This document shows positions 24,122-31,662 of a DNA stretch of 64,000 bases, piece by piece. Position 1 is the stretch's first letter, and the number at the start of each line of letters is the position of its first letter. The notes under the pieces were generated by a model, which was given only the letters and a program-made list of their open reading frames with translations, did no database searches and was not told where the DNA came from. This DNA comes from Mucilaginibacter paludis DSM 18603 (GTDB lineage Bacteria > Bacteroidota > Bacteroidia > Sphingobacteriales > Sphingobacteriaceae): positions 4,668,432 through 4,732,431 of the forward strand of contig NZ_CM001403.1 of assembly GCF_000166195.2 (NCBI RefSeq). The letters run 5' to 3'. A program made the translations under genes and the position numbers.

Positions 24122-25696
24122 ATGGTAGAGGTAAGACCAGACGAAGTTTCAGCAATATTGCGTCAGCAATTGTCGGGCTTCAAGTCAGCATCTGAATTAG
24201 AAGAAGTAGGTACTGTACTCCAGGTGGGTGATGGTATCGCCCGTGTTTACGGATTAACCAAAGTACAATCAGGCGAGCTTGTTGAGTTTGACAACGCTTT
24301 GCAGGGTATCGTGTTGAACTTGGAAGAAGACAATGTTGGTGTTGTATTACTTGGCGCATCTGATGGTGTTAAGGAAGGCGATACTGTTAAACGTACCAGC
24401 AAAATCGCATCTATTAAGGTAGGTGAGGGTATGCTTGGCCGTGTAGTAAACACTTTAGGTGAGCCGATTGATGGTAAAGGACCAATTGCAGGTATCACCT
24501 ACGAAATGCCTTTGGAGCGTAAAGCACCAGGGGTAATTTACAGGCAACCGGTTACGGAGCCTTTGCAAACAGGTATTAAGGCTATCGATGCCATGATTCC
24601 GATTGGCCGCGGACAACGCGAGTTGGTTATTGGTGACAGGCAGACAGGTAAAACTGCGGTTTGTATTGATACTATTATTAACCAGAAAGAGTTTTACGAA
24701 GCTGGTAAACCAGTATATTGTATTTATGTAGCTATCGGCCAGAAAAACTCAACCGTAGCTAACATTTTGCGTACCCTGGAAGAGAATGGTGCTATGCCTT
24801 ACTCTATCATTGTTGCAGCATCTGCTGCAGACCCTGCGCCAATGCAGTTTTTTGCGCCATTTGCTGGTGCCGCTATCGGCGAATTTTTCCGTGATACCGG
24901 ACGTCCTGCATTAATTGTTTATGATGATTTATCAAAACAAGCGGTAGCTTACCGTGAGGTGTCTTTATTATTACGTCGTCCACCGGGCCGTGAGGCTTAT
25001 CCTGGTGACGTGTTTTACCTGCACAGTCGTTTGTTAGAGCGTGCCGCTAAAATCAACTCGGTTGATTCAATTGCGCAGGATATGAATGATTTGCCGGAGT
25101 CTATCAAGCATATTGTTAAAGGTGGTGGCTCGTTAACAGCGTTGCCAATTATCGAAACACAAGCTGGTGACGTATCGGCTTATATCCCAACCAACGTAAT
25201 CTCGATCACCGACGGACAGATCTTCCTTGAATCAAACTTGTTTAACGCAGGGGTTCGCCCGGCTATCAACGTAGGTATCTCGGTATCACGTGTGGGTGGT
25301 AACGCGCAGATCAAGTCGATGAAAAAGGTTGCAGGTACCTTAAAGTTAGATCAGGCTCAATACCGCGAGTTAGAGGCTTTCTCTAAATTCGGTTCAGACC
25401 TTGACGCTTCAACCAAAACCGTACTGGATAAAGGAGCACGTAACGTGGAGATTTTAAAGCAAGGCCAGTTTTCACCTTTAACAGTTGAAAAGCAAGTTGC
25501 TATTATCTACATCGGGACCAAAAATTTAATGCGTAACATACCTGTTAATAAGGTAAGAGAGTTTGAGACTGAGTTTTTAAGCCAGCTTGAGCTGCGTAAT
25601 CCTGAAGTTTTATCGGCTTTAAAGGCAGGTAAATTTGATGATAGCCTAACAGGCGTGTTGGAGACTGTAGCTAAGGAATTGGCTGGAAAATATTAA
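24122..25696 (+). CDS. atpA: ATP synthase F1 subunit alpha
   Basis: The non-catalytic nucleotide-binding F1 subunit, 524 residues. Walker A is GDRQTGKTAV (about 175-184), Walker B lies in PALIVYDDLSKQAVAYREVS, and the arginine finger region follows in SLLLRRPPGREAYPGDVF. The C-terminal helical domain runs from about 390. It lies 34 nt after atpH. Confidence 0.98.
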   Translation: MVEVRPDEVSAILRQQLSGFKSASELEEVGTVLQVGDGIARVYGLTKVQSGELVEFDNALQGIVLNLEEDNVGVVLLGASDGVKEGDTVKRTSKIASIKVGEGMLGRVVNTLGEPIDGKGPIAGITYEMPLERKAPGVIYRQPVTEPLQTGIKAIDAMIPIGRGQRELVIGDRQTGKTAVCIDTIINQKEFYEAGKPVYCIYVAIGQKNSTVANILRTLEENGAMPYSIIVAASAADPAPMQFFAPFAGAAIGEFFRDTGRPALIVYDDLSKQAVAYREVSLLLRRPPGREAYPGDVFYLHSRLLERAAKINSVDSIAQDMNDLPESIKHIVKGGGSLTALPIIETQAGDVSAYIPTNVISITDGQIFLESNLFNAGVRPAINVGISVSRVGGNAQIKSMKKVAGTLKLDQAQYRELEAFSKFGSDLDASTKTVLDKGARNVEILKQGQFSPLTVEKQVAIIYIGTKNLMRNIPVNKVREFETEFLSQLELRNPEVLSALKAGKFDDSLTGVLETVAKELAGKY

Positions 25697-25834
25697 TGAG
25701 ATGTGCGTAGTTGGTATTGCGTATTGCGATTAAATGCCAATACTAACTATTCGATGTAATAAAGAGGAAGGTATAGTTGCCCCGAGATTAAAATAATCTC
25801 AATACGCGCTACGCTTTAATCAATACCCACAAAA
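25697..25834. repeat. Repeat-bearing spacer between atpA and atpG
   Basis: This 138-nt spacer has repeated GTATTGCG words near 25715-25730 and an inverted repeat in which TAGTTGGTATTG (near 25709-25720) pairs with CAATACTAACTA (near 25739-25750) with one mismatch. A second AATACGCGC word occurs near 25800. No gene is visible. Confidence 0.5.
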
Positions 25835-26719
25835 ATGGCAAACTTAAAAGAAGTAAGAAACCGGATAGCGTCCGTTAAGTCAACCCAGCAAATCACCAAG
25901 GCCATGAAAATGGTTTCGGCGGCTAAACTGAAGCGGGCTACTGATGCTATTGTGCAGTTACGCCCGTATGCCGGTAAGTTGAACGATATATTGGGCAACC
26001 TGTCGGCAAGTATCGAGGATGGATCTTCGCCGTATTTGCAGGAACGCGAGCCTGTACGTGTATTGATTGTTGTTGTAGCATCAAACCGTGGTTTGGCGGG
26101 TGCGTTTAATGCTAATGCTATTAAAACAGCCAATAATTTAATAGCCGAAAAATACAGCGAGCAACTTAAGGCGGGTAATGTATCAATTGTAGGTATAGGT
26201 AAAAAGGCACAGGAGTTTTACACCAGGCGCAAATACAACGTAATTGGAAACAATAACGAACTGTTTACTGCGCTGAATTTTGAGAATGTATCGAAAGTTA
26301 CAGAATCGATTATGCAGGGTTTCGTAAATGGCGATTACGACCGTGTTGAAGTGGTATACAATCAGTTTAAAAATGCTGCCATGCAGATTTTAAGAACTGA
26401 GCAATTGCTGCCCGTTCCGAAAACTGAAAAGAAAGCCAATGTGCCAACGTCAAATGTTGACTACATATTGGAGCCATCTAAAGAAGAGATAGTTGAAGAG
26501 CTGATCCCTAAAAATATTAAGATACAATTATACAAAGCAGTATTAGATTCACATGCTTCTGAGCATGGAGCCCGTATGACGGCGATGGATAAGGCTACTG
26601 ATAATGCCGGAGACTTGCTGCGCGCCTTAAGGTTATCATACAACCAGGCACGCCAGGCAGCCATCACTACTGAGCTTACCGAAATTGTGAGCGGCGCGGC
26701 GGCTCTATCCAGTAATTAA
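25835..26719 (+). CDS. atpG: ATP synthase F1 subunit gamma
   Basis: The central rotor shaft, 294 residues. The N-terminal helix begins ANLKEVRNRIASVKSTQQIT, followed by KAMKMVSAAKLKRA; the C-terminal helix has SEHGARMTAMDKATDNAGDL and YNQARQAAITTELTEIVSGA, both diagnostic. It is the last gene of this operon; atpD and atpC are not in the window. Confidence 0.97.
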   Translation: MANLKEVRNRIASVKSTQQITKAMKMVSAAKLKRATDAIVQLRPYAGKLNDILGNLSASIEDGSSPYLQEREPVRVLIVVVASNRGLAGAFNANAIKTANNLIAEKYSEQLKAGNVSIVGIGKKAQEFYTRRKYNVIGNNNELFTALNFENVSKVTESIMQGFVNGDYDRVEVVYNQFKNAAMQILRTEQLLPVPKTEKKANVPTSNVDYILEPSKEEIVEELIPKNIKIQLYKAVLDSHASEHGARMTAMDKATDNAGDLLRALRLSYNQARQAAITTELTEIVSGAAALSSN

Positions 26720-26754
26720 AAGTATCGTACCAGGTATAAACCTGTTTGATGTAA

Positions 26755-26783
26755 AGGCTCCGGTTATCCGGGGCCTTTTTTTG
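26755..26783 (+). terminator. Intrinsic terminator of the atp operon
   Basis: AGGCTCCGG (26755-26763) pairs with CCGGGGCCT (26768-26776) over a TTAT loop, with one T-G pair, followed by seven T residues. It is 35 nt after the atpG stop. Confidence 0.9.
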
Positions 26784-26901
26784 TTTTATTTGAATGGTGT
26801 GGTGAGTATTCTATAGACGGCTCCGAAGATGCATTTTGGTGTGTGACATTAGCTAAAGCCGTAATGTCCTGTTTTTATTAAAAATCATTCCCTCTATTAG
26901 T

Positions 26902-26948
26902 GTTGTATATTATAAACAAAAATTTTATATTTGTTTATAATATACAAC
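26902..26948 (+). promoter_or_regulatory. hipBA promoter inside a perfect 19-bp inverted repeat
   Basis: GTTGTATATTATAAACAAA (26902-26920) and its exact reverse complement (26930-26948) are separated by 9 bp. The -7 box TATATTTG (26926-26933) spans the spacer and the right arm. A TTG at 26903-26905 lies 20 bp upstream as a -33 element. A regulator bound here would block the promoter, as HipB does in E. coli with different operators. Confidence 0.8.
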
Positions 26949-26951
26949 GGC

Positions 26952-27257
26952 GTGCAAACAAAAAAACAAACTTTGCTTCCAAAATTCCAAAAATTACTGG
27001 AACAGTTGGGCGAAAATATTAAACTCGCGCGGAAGCGTAGACGCTTGACTACCATTCAGGTATCTGAACGGGCAGGCATTGACCGTACTACGCTATATTA
27101 TATCGAAAAAGGAAATCCCAGTGTTTCACTTGGTGCTTATTTTAATGTATTAAGGGTATTAGGATTACAGGATGATTTTTTAAAACTGGCTGCCGACGAC
27201 GAGTTTGGAAAAAGGTTGCAGGATTTGAAATTATTAGGCAAAGCCAATGGCAGATAA
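26952..27257 (+). CDS. hipB: XRE-family HTH regulator, HipB-like antitoxin
   Basis: A DNA-binding antitoxin of about 101 residues expected to repress its own operon and neutralise HipA. The helix-turn-helix covers GENIKLARKRRRLTTIQVSE and RAGIDRTTLYYIEKGNPSVS. I chose GTG at 26952 because the alternative TTG at 26931 lies inside the promoter box and operator. It overlaps hipA by 11 nt. Confidence 0.85.
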   Translation: MQTKKQTLLPKFQKLLEQLGENIKLARKRRRLTTIQVSERAGIDRTTLYYIEKGNPSVSLGAYFNVLRVLGLQDDFLKLAADDEFGKRLQDLKLLGKANGR

Positions 27258-28494
27258 GATAGATGTATGGGTGTACGCACATTGGAGAGGAATGAGCGCT
27301 CCCAAGCTTATTGGAATATTATCTGCACATCAGGCTAAGGGCAAGAAGGCATTTAGCTTTTCTTACGATAAGGAGTGGATTACAACAAAGGAGCAACTGT
27401 TGCTTGATCCGGACATTGCCTGGTTTGGTGGACACCAATATCCAACCGGAAAAGAAAATTTTGGCATATTTATGGACTCAATGCCAGATACCTGGGGTAG
27501 AACGTTGATGAGGCGCCGTGCTGCTATTTTTGCCCAGGAGCAAGGCAAGAAATCGCCTGTTTTATACGATATAGATTTTTTATTGGGTGTTCACGATATG
27601 AGCCGGATGGGAGCATTACGCTTTAAAACAGCACCTGAAGGAGATTTTTTGGACAATGACCCAATATTTCCAACTCCACCATGGTCGAGTATCAGGGAAC
27701 TTCAATACGGGGCATCGCTAATAGAATCAAATGAAAACGCCAACGAGGTAAAGAAATGGCTGGCGATGCTTATGGCTCCAGGGTCTTCATTGGGGGGCGC
27801 AAGGCCTAAAGCCAATATACTTGACGAACAGGGACACCCCTGGATTGCCAAATTCCCTTCGAAAAATGACACGATTGATAAGGGGGCATGGGAATATCTT
27901 GCATACCAACTGGCTGTTAATGCCGGTATTGCTATGGCAGAATCCAAAATAGAAAAGGTGGCAGGAAAGTATCATACCTTTTTCACCAAGCGGTTTGACA
28001 GACAGGGCCATGAGCGCATTCATTTTGCTTCAGCTATGACTATGACCGGGAAAAATGAAGATCTGATACGCGACGAAGCACCTTCATACCTGGATATCGT
28101 CGAGTTTATCCAATTCTCTGGTGCCACAGTGGTAGAAGACCTGCACCAGATTTGGCGCAGGATGATTTTCAATATATTCATTTCCAATACTGACGATCAT
28201 CTTCGTAATCACGGTTTTATATTAAAAGAAGAGGGATGGCGTTTATCACCTGCTTTTGATATCAATCCATCTGTTGACAAAAATGGATTGGCATTAAATA
28301 TTGATATGGATAATAATGCATTGAATATAGATCTTGCAAAAAGCGTAGGACAATATTTTCGCCTTGGCGTAAAAGAAATGAATATTATTATTGATGAAGT
28401 GCAAACGTCAGTATCAACCTGGGAGCGGCTGGCAAATGAAATAGGTATCACGCGTAGCGAACAGATGCTGATGCGTAGGGCATTTATGTTATAA
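27247..28494 (+). CDS. hipA: HipA-like serine/threonine kinase toxin
   Basis: A 415-residue toxin kinase; E. coli HipA phosphorylates glutamyl-tRNA synthetase and causes growth arrest. The N-terminal subdomain-1 (about 1-125) and the kinase core are fused, as in classical HipA. Kinase motifs are GSSLGGARPKA (179-189, the glycine-rich loop with the serine that is autophosphorylated in E. coli), K202 in WIAKFPS, N-T-D-D-H (314-318) with the catalytic aspartate, and FDINPS (337-342) at the metal site. All key residues are present, so it is probably active. Its TAA stop overlaps the ATG of a downstream broken frame (TAATG). Confidence 0.93.
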   Translation: MADKIDVWVYAHWRGMSAPKLIGILSAHQAKGKKAFSFSYDKEWITTKEQLLLDPDIAWFGGHQYPTGKENFGIFMDSMPDTWGRTLMRRRAAIFAQEQGKKSPVLYDIDFLLGVHDMSRMGALRFKTAPEGDFLDNDPIFPTPPWSSIRELQYGASLIESNENANEVKKWLAMLMAPGSSLGGARPKANILDEQGHPWIAKFPSKNDTIDKGAWEYLAYQLAVNAGIAMAESKIEKVAGKYHTFFTKRFDRQGHERIHFASAMTMTGKNEDLIRDEAPSYLDIVEFIQFSGATVVEDLHQIWRRMIFNIFISNTDDHLRNHGFILKEEGWRLSPAFDINPSVDKNGLALNIDMDNNALNIDLAKSVGQYFRLGVKEMNIIIDEVQTSVSTWERLANEIGITRSEQMLMRRAFML

Positions 28495-28736
28495 TGGAAG
28501 AGATGGATACACAGGGAAATATCTTGTTGTTCACTTCTGTTTGCAAGGATGGTAAGATGTTTTGCATTGTGCTGGAAAAAGGGAGGTAAGGTGTTGATAC
28601 GCCTGCATACTTTTTGATTGCTACCGTTTTCGCGTTCATAAATAGATTTGAGTCACTTCAGAATAATGCTGAAAAGTGGTTTATTGCTGCTGCTTCCGAT
28701 GAAGGTGATTGGGTAATTCAGCTGAATGTTTATTGA
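28494..28736 (+). pseudogene. Broken small third gene of the hipBA operon
   Basis: An ATG at 28494 overlaps the hipA stop codon. The frame stays coherent for 81 codons to TGA at 28734 but carries one in-frame TAA at 28587-28589. Before the stop it reads MEEMDTQGNILLF and CKDGKMFCIVLEKGR; after it, PAYFLIATVFAFINRFESL and DEGDWVIQLNVY. The protein-like composition on both sides suggests a gene of about 80 residues disabled by one substitution (or a sequencing error, or readthrough). I do not recognise a family. Confidence 0.55.
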
Positions 28737-28769
28737 TAAATAACAGTGTACAGGGCTTGGCACAAAATA

Positions 28770-28804
28770 AAAGAAGCCGCCCTGTTAACCAGAGCAGCTT
28801 CTTT
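28770..28804. terminator. Bidirectional terminator between the hip and SusC/D loci
   Basis: AAAGAAGC (28770-28777) pairs with GCTTCTTT (28797-28804), with additional GC pairs inside. It lies between two converging operons and could end both. Confidence 0.6.
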
Positions 28805-28829
28805 CATAAACATAAGCTTTAAAAAAAGC

Positions 28830-29930
28830 TTAAAGGTGCTTGGGGTAGTTATACAGGTGAACTCCGTGAGTTTTAAAACCTTGCTGGTCTTGCGTGTAAT
28901 TAACTACTACGCCAACAGTAACTTGTGTTGAGGCGGTTAATTTAAACGACACGGCTGAATTAGTAAACGGAGCATAGTTAATACCGGTATTTCCTGGTAT
29001 GGCACTATAGTCTGGTAGGGATGTGCTATTAGGCGCTACAACCACGTAGGCTACGTCTTTGGTACCCTGCCAAACAAAAGGAGCGATATCAAAAGTATAA
29101 CTGCCTGCGGGCAGAGTTATGGTTTGGTAGATTTTACCGTTTAAAATTTGAGGCGAACCCCAGCCCGACTCCAGATCCATATTGATGCCGTCGCCATCTG
29201 TTGCATATCCGCCCTTGCCGTTATGGCTGAGAGCGGCCGCATTCGTTGTCCACGAGGCCAGTGTTCCCCATCGGCCGCCCGCATCCATGCTTGATGCAAT
29301 GAAATTATTGCCAGGGTTTTGAATATACTTGGAGGTTATATCGTTAGCCGGGCCTATTACCAGGGCATCTACATCTATAATAACTATGGTGGTAGCTAAA
29401 GCCTTGTTCAAAGCATACTTTGATGGGTTTGCTATGGATACCGCTAAAACCATTTTTTTGCCGGTATACTGCGCTTTTTTGATTGTGGCCAGATCTATCG
29501 ACAGGTAAAATGTTCCGGCTGTGCTGCCCGATGCAATATCGATGTGCGATGGCAGCGTATACATGGCATCAGGCATTAATTTATAGGTAACCGTATCAAT
29601 TACTCCTGAGGTAAATAGCTGGCGCACCGTATCGCTATTGGTTTTGATATCTACACCATAGCCATCTTTACCGGGGCCGGATACCGAAACGCCTAAAATA
29701 ACGTTCACCTTACCTTTGGTTTGATCAACCACATAATTATAGGTGGATGAATCGGTGCCCGATGGCACCGGGTAATTGTTGTTCACACCCCCGGATTTGA
29801 GAATGGATTGCGGCATATAGATCATGGAAAAGCCGTACGATAATTGAGAAGCGTCCTTTTTACAGGAGCTGATTTGCAGTGCAGAAACGATTACTGCGAC
29901 AGCGAACCATAGCGTGTTTTTGAATTTCAT
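28830..29930 (-). CDS. SusCD-associated surface lipoprotein (DUF1735/DUF5013-like)
   Basis: A 366-residue lipoprotein (lipobox near LQISSC, Cys23), probably exported to the cell surface. The N-terminal half (about 30-195) resembles the DUF1735 Ig-like domain common in proteins encoded after SusD. The C-terminal half (about 205-366, with SKYIQNPGNNF, GDGINMDLESGWG, GVHLYNYPKHL) resembles DUF5013, a predicted carbohydrate-binding jelly roll. It is the last gene of the operon and may bind substrate. Domain names are from recall; the general role is an inference from position. Confidence 0.7.
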   Translation of the reverse strand: MKFKNTLWFAVAVIVSALQISSCKKDASQLSYGFSMIYMPQSILKSGGVNNNYPVPSGTDSSTYNYVVDQTKGKVNVILGVSVSGPGKDGYGVDIKTNSDTVRQLFTSGVIDTVTYKLMPDAMYTLPSHIDIASGSTAGTFYLSIDLATIKKAQYTGKKMVLAVSIANPSKYALNKALATTIVIIDVDALVIGPANDITSKYIQNPGNNFIASSMDAGGRWGTLASWTTNAAALSHNGKGGYATDGDGINMDLESGWGSPQILNGKIYQTITLPAGSYTFDIAPFVWQGTKDVAYVVVAPNSTSLPDYSAIPGNTGINYAPFTNSAVSFKLTASTQVTVGVVVNYTQDQQGFKTHGVHLYNYPKHL

Positions 29931-29957
29931 AACTTGTTATATTTCGTTAATGATAAT

Positions 29958-31661
29958 TTACCAACCTTGATTTTGGATCAAAATTCCGTTTGATTTAGAT
30001 ACTTCTGTTTGGGGCAACGGGTAGTAATACATTTTGGTAGCATCAAACACCCGGTTCTCAACCACAACATTGCTATTGTATGTAAACTTTCCTGAAGCAT
30101 CCTTGCCTACGGCAACACCCCGGATAGCCTGGTTTAATACCGTGGCCGCGTCTTTCCAGCGTAGCAGGTCCCAGTAGCGGTAATCTTCAAAAGCCAGCTC
30201 AATGCGGCGTTCATGTTTTACCGCTGTTCTGAAAGATGCCTGATCAGCAACGGTTACCAGCGGCATTTGTACGCCTGTGCGGCTCCGTACCATATTAAGT
30301 GCCTGGCGGGCCGTTAGCCCATAGCCATTGGCATTATCCGGGCCATAAGCCTCGTTCATCGCCTCGGCGTATTCCAGCAACACTTCGCCATATCTAAAAA
30401 TCGGGAAGTTATGTACGGCAGTTTGGCCCTGCGTAAGGTTGAGGTTATCGTTAACAAACTTTTTAAGGTAATAACCTGTACGGCTGGTATTAGTTATCGA
30501 CATGTCGTCCGTTCCGCCCGGTGCTTCGTTAATAGTGCGGCTGTTCCATGTACTGTTGTTGGTTACGATAGAAAAACCCAGGCGTGGATCACGGTTGGAA
30601 TACGGGTTTGTAGCGTCCGGTGTAGAGGTATATTCGTAATCGTCTACCAGGTTTTGCGAAGGTGTTATTCCGCTGGCTCCCCCTTGTGTAGTTATCGGAT
30701 AATTTTGCGTTTCCAGCGTATTATTGGCCTGGTACCGGATGGCCCAGATCGTTTCGGCACTTGTTAACGGATTATTGAGCAAAAAGTAATTACGATAGTT
30801 ACCATCTAACGCATACTGGCCTGCCCCCTGGCCAAATACCACCAGGTCATGCAAAGCGCTTGCGGCGTTCTGCCAGCGTGTAACGTTATTTGTGCTGTTA
30901 TGCAGCGGGCTTGCAGCAAATAAAAGCGCACGGGCCTTTAAGGCGAGGGCGGCACCCTTGCTTAACCGGCCGTCGTTATTGGTAAACGATGATGTTTTCC
31001 AATTTACCTGCACACTGTCTTTAAAATTGTCTACCTCGGAGGTGATAAAATTGATAATATCATCATACGAAGACTTTGGAATGTTGGTGTTATCTGAGAT
31101 AGACAGCGTTTTGGTTACCAGCGGAACACCACCATATCGTTTGGCCAATTCAAAATAATACCAAGCCCGCAAAATATGGGCTTCACCGCGGTACCAGGTA
31201 ATGTTAAGTAAATCGTTTTGATAGCTGAGTTTGCCGCTGGCCGATATGGTATCGCGGTTCATGGCTAAAAACGATTTGTAATTGCCTGAATTTTCCAGGA
31301 AATAATTGGCGGCCCTGATGCCGGCGTAATAGCTAGCGTAGTAATTATCAGGATTGCTATTGGCGTTCCAGCTGCCGTTGTTAAACAACATGACGAATGA
31401 GCTTGACGCGGTTTGCTTAGCTTCGTCGGAAACGGGTGCAAAAAGATTATTATCTATCATGGTAAACTCATTGCGCAGGTAAATGTATGGCGCATTGCCA
31501 AACCCGTACAGCGAGCTGTAATTGGAGTTAAGGGTTTCTGCCGTTTGAGAAGTATCAATTTTGGTGTCAAGAAAGTTTTTTTGACAACTGCTAACAGCCA
31601 CCGCCAGTATAACGGTAAAAAATAATGCCGCATATATGTTTTTTCTTTTCATGTTAATCAT
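29958..31661 (-). CDS. RagB/SusD family substrate-binding lipoprotein
   Basis: A 567-residue outer membrane lipoprotein that forms the lid of the SusC channel and captures substrate. The lipobox is AVSSC. The TPR-rich fold is visible through RGEAHILRAWYYFELAKRYGG (about 155-175), KGAALALKARALLFAASPLH and the C-terminal RRIELAFEDYRYWDLLRWKD followed by YYPLPQTEV. It begins 1 nt after the paired SusC stop. The true start may be the second ATG at 31652 (MKRKN). Confidence 0.94.
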   Translation of the reverse strand: MINMKRKNIYAALFFTVILAVAVSSCQKNFLDTKIDTSQTAETLNSNYSSLYGFGNAPYIYLRNEFTMIDNNLFAPVSDEAKQTASSSFVMLFNNGSWNANSNPDNYYASYYAGIRAANYFLENSGNYKSFLAMNRDTISASGKLSYQNDLLNITWYRGEAHILRAWYYFELAKRYGGVPLVTKTLSISDNTNIPKSSYDDIINFITSEVDNFKDSVQVNWKTSSFTNNDGRLSKGAALALKARALLFAASPLHNSTNNVTRWQNAASALHDLVVFGQGAGQYALDGNYRNYFLLNNPLTSAETIWAIRYQANNTLETQNYPITTQGGASGITPSQNLVDDYEYTSTPDATNPYSNRDPRLGFSIVTNNSTWNSRTINEAPGGTDDMSITNTSRTGYYLKKFVNDNLNLTQGQTAVHNFPIFRYGEVLLEYAEAMNEAYGPDNANGYGLTARQALNMVRSRTGVQMPLVTVADQASFRTAVKHERRIELAFEDYRYWDLLRWKDAATVLNQAIRGVAVGKDASGKFTYNSNVVVENRVFDATKMYYYPLPQTEVSKSNGILIQNQGW

Positions 31662-31662
31662 A

